From Planctomycetota bacterium (lineage in GTDB: Bacteria > Planctomycetota > Planctomycetia > Planctomycetales > Planctomycetaceae): a stretch of DNA of 64,000 nucleotides. The position numbers and the translations under genes are program-made. A model generated the notes under the pieces. That model worked only from the letters and a program-made list of their open reading frames with translations. It made no database searches and had not been told where the DNA came from. Shown in pieces: positions 56,053 through 64,000 of the stretch. Location of the stretch: NCBI GenBank assembly GCA_003388505.1, contig QQVO01000003.1, positions 1 to 64,000 of the forward strand. The letters are read 5' to 3'. Positions within the stretch are counted from its first letter, which is position 1; each line of letters begins with the position of its first letter.

Positions 56053-56661
56053 GTGACGGTCGGCGGCATTATTCTCTGCGGCGGCAAGAGCAGCCGGATG
56101 GGACGAGCCAAGGCACTGCTGCCCGTCGGCGAGGAATTGATGTTGCAGCGGGTGGTGCGGATTGTGGGATCGGTGTTGAGTCCCGTGGTAGTCGTCGCCG
56201 CGCCGGAACAGGAGCTGCCGGACTTGCCGGGCCGCGTGATCGTTGTGCGCGATGAGCGAGAGCACCTGGGGCCGCTGGCCGGGCTCCGGATCGGACTCGA
56301 AGCGCTTCAGGACAAGGCGGACGCGGGCTACTGTTCGTCGTGTGACGTGCCGCTGCTGAAGGTGGAGTTCATCGAGGCGGTCATCTCACGCCTGGGCGAC
56401 TATGACGTCGTGACGCCGCAGGAAGGTCGGTTCTATCATCCATTGGCGGCGGTGTATCGCACATCGCTGGTGCCGATTGCCGCGCAACTGGTTGCGGAAG
56501 ATCGTCTGCGGCTGATGTTCCTGCTCGACGCCGTGAGAACGCTGGCGGTCGACGTCGACGACCTGCGCGCCGTCGATCCGGCGCTCGAATCGCTCCGCAA
56601 TGTCAACACGCCGGAGGAGTATTCGGCCGTGTTGGAGATGCTCGAAACGGACGGGAGTTAG
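56053..56661 (+). CDS. mobA: Molybdenum cofactor guanylyltransferase MobA-like
   Basis: A 202-residue nucleotidyltransferase. The GTP-binding GGIILCGGKSSRMGRAKALLP opens the protein and YCSSCDVPLLKVEFIEAVI holds the metal-binding Asp; both are MobA signatures. It attaches GMP to molybdopterin, though a MocA-like cytidylyltransferase activity cannot be excluded. It starts at a GTG. Its TAG stop lies inside the first bases of a 102-bp repeat element. Confidence 0.88.
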   Translation: MTVGGIILCGGKSSRMGRAKALLPVGEELMLQRVVRIVGSVLSPVVVVAAPEQELPDLPGRVIVVRDEREHLGPLAGLRIGLEALQDKADAGYCSSCDVPLLKVEFIEAVISRLGDYDVVTPQEGRFYHPLAAVYRTSLVPIAAQLVAEDRLRLMFLLDAVRTLAVDVDDLRAVDPALESLRNVNTPEEYSAVLEMLETDGS

Positions 56662-56761
56662 AGCAAATTGCTCGACCATGTGTCCGCATCGAGCGGTGTT
56701 TGGACTGTCGAGGACGAGAATCCGCGAGACAGATCGCCAACACTGATTTGCAAAGCGCTCT
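56660..56761 (+). repeat. 102-bp AGAGC element, copy A
   Basis: Forward copy with terminal inverted repeats AGAGC (56660-56664) and GCTCT (56757-56761). Its left end forms the palindrome GAGCAAATTGCTC. It is about 95% identical to copy B by eye. The mobA stop codon TAG (56659-56661) overlaps its first two bases. It lies 58 bp before the BFD-like gene. Confidence 0.85.
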
Positions 56762-56818
56762 GAGCAGTCGGTTTCAAGTGCGGTGTCCGGCGAGACGGCC
56801 GTGGCTTAAAATGCGTGC

Positions 56819-57154
56819 GTGCAACCCGACGACACAATCTGTTACTGCTTCCACGTTTCGAAGCGGAAGATCGTCAATTACATCCGCGTTCACCGTCCGC
56901 GCCGCGCGAGCCAGGTCAGCGCCTGCGGGGGGGCCGGGACCGGTTGCGGTTGGTGCATTCCCTATTTGAAGCAGTATTTCGCTGAAGCGCAAGGCGAGCG
57001 ATCCGAGAGCGCCGATGCCCTGACGCCCGAGGAATACGCCGCGCAGAGGGCCGCGTACATCCGGGCGGGAAAGGGAGTCCCCGCGCAGGGCGCGATTCCG
57101 CTGCCCGATGAGGCCTCCGGCGACGAGGGCGCTTCCGCACCGGCGGGGCAGTAG
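56819..57154 (+). CDS. BFD-like [2Fe-2S] protein
   Basis: A 111-residue small iron-sulfur protein starting at a GTG. The cysteine pattern C8-x-C10 ... C43-x2-C46 (CYC and CGWC) is that of the BFD-like [2Fe-2S] domain found in bacterioferritin-associated ferredoxin and in nitrite-reductase and NifU-type proteins; Cys36 is extra. The C-terminal half (from about 60) is a polar, Ala/Pro-rich tail not part of the domain. Role likely electron transfer or iron release, but partner unknown; no bacterioferritin gene is adjacent. Confidence 0.82.
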   Translation: MQPDDTICYCFHVSKRKIVNYIRVHRPRRASQVSACGGAGTGCGWCIPYLKQYFAEAQGERSESADALTPEEYAAQRAAYIRAGKGVPAQGAIPLPDEASGDEGASAPAGQ

Positions 57155-57589
57155 CGATCCATTCCCGGAAATTACGCGCTCCGCCGACGGACGTGGGGAT
57201 TGCAATTTCCCGGCCGGACGATCATAATCCGACGCCGCGTCCGCTGACCGTGAAGGTCGGCGAGACGCTCCTGCCTGAGACAGCGGCCGTTCAGTTCACA
57301 CGAACGCCCGGCCGCTCCCACCTGAACGCTGCGTTCGCCCGGCTGCCGATTGACTGCCCGGGCGATGGTTACCCCCAAGATCCACACCTCGCGACCAGTG
57401 TCCCCCTTTCGACCGGTTTTCCGGCGGAACGTGTGAACTGCACCCGTTCTTGCGGTGTGGCCGGCAAGTTCGCGCAGGCGATGATCGGAAGTCTCAATAG
57501 GAGTGACGGTTGGTCGACGCGGTGTGTTGCGGGAAGCGCACGGAGAGAACTCACAAATCGATTCGAGACGTTAACGAACCGGTGACTTC
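57155..57589. other. Gene-free stretch
   Basis: An open frame crosses this region from 57193 but has no recognisable domain, a composition unlike its neighbours (many Arg, Thr, Pro, Cys) and no ribosome binding site, so I do not call it a gene. I see no repeat or structured RNA here. Confidence 0.5.
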
Positions 57590-58045
57590 ATGAAGCGGAC
57601 GGAATTTCTTCTGACAATGGGATTGATGGTTGCGGCCGGGCTGGGAGGCGCGTCGGGGGCGGCGCCGAACCGCGAATCGGACGACCGCCTGGAGCGGCGA
57701 CTCGTCGGGGTCTGGACGACGGACTCGTTCGGCGAACAGGTGTTGACCAACAAACCGGACGGGACGGCGACGCTCGAAGTCAGCCTGAATCGCCTCGCTG
57801 CGCTCCGGTACGGCCGCAAGCTGCAGCTTGAGCTGACGTGGTCCGTGGAGGACGGCGTGCTGAGGCACAACTTCGTCAGCGGTTCGCCGCCGAAGAACGC
57901 AGCCCGCTTGATCAACGATCTGGGCGAATCGACCGAGTATGAGATCGTCGCGGTCGATGGAGAGCAGATGAAGCTCGGCGAGGTCGATGATCCGGACGTG
58001 CAGCACGTCTGGATCGCGGCGCCCCGGATCGCCGGCCGACGCTGA
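57590..58045 (+). CDS. Small secreted protein, unknown function
   Basis: A 151-residue protein with a signal peptide (starting MKRTEFLLTMGLMVAAGLGG). The mature part (LVGVWTTDSFGEQVLTNKPDGTATL, LTWSVEDGVLRHNFVSG) reads as a small beta-barrel of the lipocalin-like kind, with the common 'VGxW' start. I cannot name a ligand. It stands alone, with long gaps on both sides. Confidence 0.7.
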   Translation: MKRTEFLLTMGLMVAAGLGGASGAAPNRESDDRLERRLVGVWTTDSFGEQVLTNKPDGTATLEVSLNRLAALRYGRKLQLELTWSVEDGVLRHNFVSGSPPKNAARLINDLGESTEYEIVAVDGEQMKLGEVDDPDVQHVWIAAPRIAGRR

Positions 58046-58582
58046 GAACCGGATCGCTTCCAATCCGCCCTTTGCCTCGCCGGGCAGCAGGCAGCCTGCC
58101 CATGAAACGTTCTGCGGAGAAATCCCTCCGCGGGAGTGGGCTGTTCGTTTGCCAATATCCGATTGCAGGCGGTCCCCGGGTGCGCAGTGCGGGATTCTTC
58201 CGCTGCGTAATCCGGACTCGATCGATGTGACGACGGGCGTTCCGGAATGCGCGGTTGCGCGGGCCGCGCCGACTCGATGTCGTCGTTCGGGACGCAGCAC
58301 CACCGTCACGACCGGCATCAGCGGTCGACGGCCGCCGCGCTCTATGCTTCTGCGATGTCTCGTTTTCTCAGCGCCGGGTAATTCCATTCGGCAACATCGC
58401 GAATTCTGAGCTAGCTTTTCCGGGAGAATCCGGGCGGGTCCCGTCGCGAAACAACGCGGCGACAGTTGCCGGTTCTTTCCTGTCGCGAACCGTGTTCACG
58501 GTGCGTCGCAATCACGACAAGTTCCGCCGCAGTCCCGGCGGCGTTGCATCGTAGTCAAACAAATTACGGAGAATCGTTCGCC
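58046..58582. other. Long leader region before cpaF
   Basis: A 537-bp gene-free stretch upstream of the Tad group. It presumably contains the operon promoter. GGAGA at 58568-58572 is the ribosome binding site of cpaF. I see no clear hairpin or repeat. An in-frame extension of cpaF upstream of 58583 is not supported. Confidence 0.5.
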
Positions 58583-59893
<1,311 letters not shown>

Positions 59894-59985
59894 CGCCCGG
59901 TTCCAGTTCGTCCGATGTCCCACGACTTCGGCGACATACGACATCCCGTCAGTCTTTGCGGTCGACACCCGATCACAGTTTGATC

Positions 59986-60087
59986 AGAGCAAAGTGCTCT
60001 ACCACGTGTCCGCGTCGAGCGGTGTTTGGACTGTCGAGGACGAGAATCCGCGAGACAGATCGCCAACACTGATTTGCAAATCGCTTT
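59986..60087 (+). repeat. 102-bp AGAGC element, copy B
   Basis: Forward copy between cpaF and tadB, nearly identical to copy A. Left end palindrome AGAGCA-aag-TGCTCT (59986-60000); the right terminal repeat is GCTTT, one mismatch from GCTCT. The two substitutions in the left palindrome relative to copy A change the loop and restore full pairing of the stem. Confidence 0.85.
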
Positions 60088-60106
60088 AACGACAGGTGCG
60101 GCAGAA

Positions 60107-61078
60107 ATGAACCCGACTCTCGTATCGATTGCGGCGTTTGTGGGAGTGGCCGGTCTGGTCGGAGCGCTGGCGATGCTGTTCCACAAGGATGAAGAGGGGG
60201 TCGTCGAAGATCGGCTCGACGTCCTGGCCGGAAAGAAGAAGGCGCCCGGTGCGGAAGACAAAGCCGTCACCCGCGAGGCGCTGGTCCAGGAGAGTCTGCA
60301 AGGGCTTTCGGCGATTGCGGACAAGATCTTCCAGCGTTTCGACAACCTTCGGCTGCTGTTCGTCCAGGCCGATTCTCCGATGTCGCCGGAGAAGTTCTGC
60401 ATGCTGTCGATCGTGAGTGCGGCCGTGGGAGTCGGCATTGCGTTCGTCATCCGGTCTCCGATTCCGCTGTATCCGGTCGCCGCGCTGTCCACGGGGTGCA
60501 TCCCGCTGGCGTGGCTGCTGTTTCGCCGCAAGCGGCGATTCAAAAAGTTCGCGCAGCAGTTCCCGGACGCCATGGAACTGGTCGCGCGTGCGTTGCGGTC
60601 GGGCCACAGCCTTTCATCCGGATTGCACGTCGTCGTTCAGGAGATGCCGGAACCGATCTCCAAGGAGTTCGGCATGTGCTACGAGGAGCAGAATCTGGGC
60701 GTCCCGATCGAAGAGGCTCTGAAGAGCATGTACAAGCGGGTTCCGAACATGGACTTCAAGTTCTTCGTCACAGCGGTGGCGATCCAGCGGCAGGCGGGCG
60801 GCGACCTGGCGGAGATTCTGGACAAGATCGGACACATCGTCCGGGAGCGGTTCCGCATCATGGGACAGGTTCAAGCGCTCACCGGAGAAGGCCGGATCAG
60901 CGGAATCGTGCTGATGGCGCTGCCGATCGCCCTGTTCTTCGCGGTGTGGCAACTCAACGCGGAGTACGTGATGCTGCTGTTCACCGACGAGATCGGCCGG
61001 CAGATGGTGGCCGTGGCGGCCGTGCTGCAGGTGCTGGGCGCCGTCTGCATCAAGAAGATCATTGCGATCAAGGTGTAA
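60107..61078 (+). CDS. tadB: Tad pilus inner-membrane protein TadB
   Basis: A 323-residue membrane protein of the T2SF/TadB family. An N-terminal helix (LVSIAAFVGVAGLVGALAML) is followed by two more near 105-140, the cytoplasmic FPDAMELVARALRSGHSLSSGL motif that marks the family, FVTAVAIQRQAGGDLAEILDKI, and C-terminal helices. TadB and TadC form the platform above the CpaF ATPase. The ATG at 60107 lies 20 bp past a 102-bp repeat; earlier starts would be in the repeat. Confidence 0.92.
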   Translation: MNPTLVSIAAFVGVAGLVGALAMLFHKDEEGVVEDRLDVLAGKKKAPGAEDKAVTREALVQESLQGLSAIADKIFQRFDNLRLLFVQADSPMSPEKFCMLSIVSAAVGVGIAFVIRSPIPLYPVAALSTGCIPLAWLLFRRKRRFKKFAQQFPDAMELVARALRSGHSLSSGLHVVVQEMPEPISKEFGMCYEEQNLGVPIEEALKSMYKRVPNMDFKFFVTAVAIQRQAGGDLAEILDKIGHIVRERFRIMGQVQALTGEGRISGIVLMALPIALFFAVWQLNAEYVMLLFTDEIGRQMVAVAAVLQVLGAVCIKKIIAIKV

Positions 61079-61179
61079 AGGGCACGGGACGCCCTGCGAG
61101 CGAGGGGCGAATTTGAGACACAACAGGCCGGTGATCGGCCGCAGCAGAAACCGGCGCCGTTCCGGTGGAGGAGATTGCG

Positions 61180-62109
61180 ATGGACATGACGATGATCGTT
61201 CCGTTGGCCGTGTTTTTCGGCATCTCGTTCGCCGCCTGGGCGCTGCTGGGGATGTTCGGAAACAAGGACAATCGCGCCTCTGAACGCCTGGACGAATTGA
61301 AAGACCCCACGCGACGCGCCCAGAAAGAAGCGGGCGAAAAAACGGTTGGAAGCGTGCTCAAGAAGGCGGCCCCGGCGCTGTCTAAGGCGCTGCAGCCGAA
61401 GACGGAACTCGAGGAAAGCACCCTCAAGGTACGACTGGCCAACGCCGGCTTCAGTTCGCCCAACGCGCCGACGCTGTTCCTGGCCATCAAGATGCTCGGC
61501 CTGATCTGCGGCATCCTGTTTGGTGGCGGATTCGGGCTGATCAAGTTCGGGTTCGATTACAATGGTTCCGCCTCGCTCGTCATCGGCGCCGGGTTGGGGT
61601 ACTACCTGCCGGAACTGATTGTTCGCATCCTCCGCAAGCAGCGGATGGACCGGATTTTCCTCTCGCTTCCCGACGCGCTCGACCTGCTTGTCGTCTGCGT
61701 TGAAGCGGGTCTCGGATTGGACGCGGCGATGAGACGCGTCTCCGAAGAGTTGGCCGACTCAGCGCCCGACGTCTGCCAGGAACTGAACCTGGCCAACATG
61801 CAACTGCAGATGGGACGCTCCCGCCGCGAAGTGCTGCACGACCTGGGCGTGCGGACCGGCGTGGACGACATGAAATCGCTGGTGGCGATTCTGATCCAGG
61901 CCGACAAGTTCGGTTCCTCGATCGCACAGGCGCTGCGAGTGCAGTCCGACAGCATGCGGATCAAGCGCAGCCAGCTCGCTGAGGAGAAGGCGGCCCAGAC
62001 GGCGGTGAAGATGATCTTCCCCCTGGTGCTGTTCATCTTCCCCGGCATCTTCGTGGTGCTCGTGGGACCGGCCGCCATCATGATGATCCGGCAGTTGCTC
62101 ACGGTGTAA
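61180..62109 (+). CDS. tadC: Tad pilus inner-membrane protein TadC
   Basis: A 309-residue T2SF-family membrane protein, the partner of TadB. It has an N-terminal helix (IVPLAVFFGISFAAWALLG), a central pair, LPDALDLLVVCVEAGLGLDAAM as the family motif, LIQADKFGSSIAQALRV, and C-terminal helices ending in IMMIRQLLTV. The ATG at 61180 follows GGAGGAGA. No prepilin, CpaB, secretin or CpaE gene is present in the window; they must be elsewhere. Confidence 0.92.
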   Translation: MDMTMIVPLAVFFGISFAAWALLGMFGNKDNRASERLDELKDPTRRAQKEAGEKTVGSVLKKAAPALSKALQPKTELEESTLKVRLANAGFSSPNAPTLFLAIKMLGLICGILFGGGFGLIKFGFDYNGSASLVIGAGLGYYLPELIVRILRKQRMDRIFLSLPDALDLLVVCVEAGLGLDAAMRRVSEELADSAPDVCQELNLANMQLQMGRSRREVLHDLGVRTGVDDMKSLVAILIQADKFGSSIAQALRVQSDSMRIKRSQLAEEKAAQTAVKMIFPLVLFIFPGIFVVLVGPAAIMMIRQLLTV

Positions 62110-62140
62110 TCGGCCGTTCCAGGGAACTGAGCGTTTCGAG

Positions 62141-62168
62141 AGGGCGAGGCTCCGGCCGAGCCGAATCC
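62141..62168. repeat. ATCCGGCTCGGC repeat, copy 3 (inverted)
   Basis: Reverse copy of the 26-bp repeat, in the 83-bp gap between the converging tadC and XRE-cupin genes. Its GGCT-ccggccg-AGCC core forms a short hairpin, consistent with a bidirectional terminator role. Confidence 0.55.
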
Positions 62169-62192
62169 GCTCCGACACGGACATGAGCGTGC

Positions 62193-62780
62193 TCAGCGGT
62201 AAATGACGACGAGGAAGACGACGGCCTGACCGCGTCCGGCGTTTTCAATGGCGTGCGGGACGTCGGCGGCGTAGGTGGCTGAGTCGCCGCGCCCCAGTAG
62301 CGCCTCTTCGTCGCCGGACCGCACAGCCACGCGGCCTTTTTCCACCGTCAGGAATTCGCGCGTCCCCTGAAAGTGCGCGGCGCTGCTGAGCAGGCCGGTC
62401 GGGGCCAGTTGCACCTCGTAGAGTTCCACGTCTTTTTCGAGGTTGAGCGGCGAGAGCGTGCGAATGCGGCAATGCTCGTCGGACCGGTAGTGATGGGCCG
62501 GATTGTCGGCGCGGATGACCTCGATGCTGGATGCGCGGGAGGTGGTCTCCCCGACCAGTTCACCGAGCGAAACGCCGAACGCTTCGGCGATCTTGAGCGT
62601 GACGGCGAGCGTGGGATTGGCGCGTCCGCGTTCGATCTGGCTGAGCATCGAGCGGCTGACGCCGGAGGCGGTGGAGAGCCGTTCGAGGGACCACCGGTTC
62701 TGAGACCGCAGGTCGCGGACGCGCCGGCAGAGTTGATCGGCGGCTGATTGAGACGGATCATCGGCGCCGGAAGACGACAT
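62193..62780 (-). CDS. XRE-cupin transcriptional regulator
   Basis: A 195-residue regulator. Residues ~15-75 are an XRE helix-turn-helix ([39 protein letters not shown]) and ~90-190 a cupin sensor barrel ([19 protein letters not shown]). Such proteins often control genes of amino-acid or polyamine metabolism; the divergent tdh gene is the obvious target. The ATG at 62780 gives the usual length; a TTG farther upstream would add 20 residues. Confidence 0.9.
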   Translation of the reverse strand: MSSSGADDPSQSAADQLCRRVRDLRSQNRWSLERLSTASGVSRSMLSQIERGRANPTLAVTLKIAEAFGVSLGELVGETTSRASSIEVIRADNPAHHYRSDEHCRIRTLSPLNLEKDVELYEVQLAPTGLLSSAAHFQGTREFLTVEKGRVAVRSGDEEALLGRGDSATYAADVPHAIENAGRGQAVVFLVVIYR

Positions 62781-62854
62781 GGCGGCGGGTGTCGGTTGGG
62801 ACAGGGACAAGCGGGTCGACGGCTCATCGTCCGCCGCCAAGCCTCTCGTCCAGG

Positions 62855-62900
62855 ATAGTAGACGAATCCTCTTGCATAGTAGAATTCAAGCCTCTACTAT
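62855..62900. promoter_or_regulatory. Three-half-site operator candidate between regulator and tdh
   Basis: ATAGTAGA occurs at 62855-62862 and again at 62876-62883, exactly 21 bp (two helical turns) apart; its inverse TCTACTAT follows at 62893-62900, making a perfect 8-bp palindrome with a 9-bp spacer. The cluster lies between the divergent XRE-cupin and tdh genes and is AT-rich against a GC-rich background, so it is a good candidate for the regulator's binding site and overlaps likely promoter elements. Confidence 0.7.
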
Positions 62901-62965
62901 ACCGAACGCACCGTGCAGTACAATGGATATTTGCGATTCCGCCCGCCTCGAAACGAGAACTTGCC

Positions 62966-63997
62966 ATGCGAGCATTGGTCAAACAACGCCCCGAACGCGG
63001 TTTGTGGCTTGCCGACGTGCCGGAACCCGAGCTGGGCGTGAATGACGTCCTGATCCGTGTGCACAAGACGGGCATCTGCGGCACCGATCTGCACATCTAC
63101 AACTGGGACGACTGGGCCCGGAAGACGATTCCCGTGCCGATGACGGTCGGCCACGAATTCGTGGGGGAGATCGTCGAAGTGGGCTCGAACGTCAAGGACT
63201 TCTTTCCCGGAGAGGTCGTCAGCGGGGAGGGCCACGTGGTATGCGGACATTGCCGCAACTGTCTGGCCGGGAGGAGACATCTGTGTGCGCACACCGAGGG
63301 GATCGGCGTAAACCGTCCCGGGGCCTTCGCGGAATACATCGCGATTCCGCAGACCAACGTCTGGAGCCATGCGGAAGGCATCGATCCCGACGTGGCGGCG
63401 ATTTTCGATCCGTTCGGGAACGCGGTCCACACGGCACTATCGTTCGACGTTCTCGGCGAAGACGTGTTGATTACCGGGGCAGGACCGATCGGCTGCATGG
63501 CGGCGGCAATCTCGCAGTACGCCGGAGCGCGTTACGTCGTGGTGACCGACGTGAACCCCTGGCGGCTGGACCTGGCGAAGCGGATGGGGGCGACGAGGGT
63601 CGTCGACGTGCGGAGCGAGAAGATCACCGACATTCAGAAGGAACTCGACATGAAGGAGGGCTTTGACGTCGGTCTGGAGATGTCGGGCAACGGATCGGCG
63701 TTTCGGGAGATGCTGGTGAACATGTGCCACGGGGGCAAGATCGCCATGCTCGGCATCCCGGACAAGGAACTGGCGATCGACTGGAACACCGTCATCTTCA
63801 ACATGCTCACGATCAAGGGCATCTACGGCCGCGAGATGTATGAGACCTGGTACAAGATGACTGTGATGCTGCAGGGCGGACTGGACATTTCGCCCGTGAT
63901 TACGCACCGCCTGCCCGCGAGTGAATTCGAGAGAGGCTTCGAGGCGATGACCTCGGGAGAGTCGGGCAAGGTGATTCTGGATTGGATGGACATGTGA
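62966..63997 (+). CDS. tdh: L-threonine 3-dehydrogenase
   Basis: A 343-residue zinc-dependent medium-chain dehydrogenase oxidising threonine to 2-amino-3-ketobutyrate with NAD. It aligns along its full length with E. coli Tdh: catalytic Cys38 in [15 protein letters not shown], His63 in VGHEFVGE, the structural zinc cysteines [15 protein letters not shown], the Rossmann [12 protein letters not shown] and [14 protein letters not shown]. The partner ligase kbl is not in the window. The ATG at 62966 gives the E. coli start. It ends two bases before the window does. Confidence 0.96.
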   Translation: MRALVKQRPERGLWLADVPEPELGVNDVLIRVHKTGICGTDLHIYNWDDWARKTIPVPMTVGHEFVGEIVEVGSNVKDFFPGEVVSGEGHVVCGHCRNCLAGRRHLCAHTEGIGVNRPGAFAEYIAIPQTNVWSHAEGIDPDVAAIFDPFGNAVHTALSFDVLGEDVLITGAGPIGCMAAAISQYAGARYVVVTDVNPWRLDLAKRMGATRVVDVRSEKITDIQKELDMKEGFDVGLEMSGNGSAFREMLVNMCHGGKIAMLGIPDKELAIDWNTVIFNMLTIKGIYGREMYETWYKMTVMLQGGLDISPVITHRLPASEFERGFEAMTSGESGKVILDWMDM

Positions 63998-64000
63998 ATT

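Noticed and set aside
57193-57585. 130-residue open frame on the + strand
   Set aside because: No domain, signal peptide or ribosome binding site, and an unusual residue composition; more likely a chance frame in GC-rich DNA.

Overview
The window looks like a chromosomal segment of a planctomycete (Planctomycetota). The evidence is three DUF1501 'twin-arginine' proteins, a large DUF1549/DUF1553 protein with a CXXCH motif, many secreted beta-propeller, SGNH-hydrolase and sialidase-type proteins, high GC, frequent GTG/TTG starts, and long gene-free gaps filled with short palindromic repeats. About 44 protein genes and one tRNA-Arg(TCT) are supported. There is no rRNA, insertion sequence, prophage or CRISPR array.

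Layout. 0-6 kb: a two-gene lipoyl-carrier (GcvH-like)/ferredoxin unit, a Nudix hydrolase, a DUF1501 protein and a membrane-anchored coiled-coil protein; a 271-bp repeat occurs in opposite orientation at 2.1 and 6.1 kb. 6-11 kb: a TIGR00300 (ornithine cyclodeaminase-like) enzyme, an ABC ATPase and an acyltransferase-aminotransferase fusion. 11-18 kb: a DUF1501 protein, two related secreted proteins (one DUF1254/DUF1214) and a Kef-type antiporter. 18-24 kb: a DUF3124 protein, then a CzcC/TolC-like outer-membrane protein, a Tat-exported multicopper oxidase and a voltage-sensor-like membrane protein. 24-31 kb: a secreted glycoside-hydrolase-like protein, a PQQ-type propeller with EF-hands, and a flavocytochrome c divergent from an exported FMN hydroxy-acid dehydrogenase. 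31-38 kb: the classic planctomycete DUF1549/1553 - DUF1501 - large secreted protein operon. 38-47.6 kb: SGNH and sialate-esterase-like proteins, propellers, tRNA-Arg, an ABC-2 permease, a nucleoside hydrolase and a carboxypeptidase-regulatory-like protein. 47.7-52 kb: a three-domain SGNH/sialidase/SMP-30 protein with a sodium:solute symporter. 52-62 kb: a lone CpaF ATPase, xylulokinase, ubiX-mobA-BFD-like ferredoxin, and a cpaF-tadB-tadC group. 62-64 kb: an XRE-cupin regulator divergent from threonine 3-dehydrogenase (tdh) across a three-half-site operator candidate.

How genes work together. Three pairings are reasonably supported: export of copper/periplasmic copper oxidation (19.3-22.4 kb), the Tad inner-membrane motor (58.6-62.1 kb), and XRE-cupin control of tdh. 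The ABC ATPase at 7.9 kb and the ABC-2 permease at 43.9 kb belong to matching families but lie 36 kb apart.

Most unusual items: a 102-bp dispersed element (four copies, terminal AGAGC/GCTCT, and a 15-base end palindrome) that supplies the stop codon of one gene and overlaps another's; the LuxI/FeeM-like acyltransferase fused to a PLP aminotransferase; the orphan lipoyl-carrier/ferredoxin pair; the pore-less voltage-sensor-like protein; and an array of four CRP-like palindromes on a 26-27 bp period. All family names come from reading sequence motifs; no database search was run.
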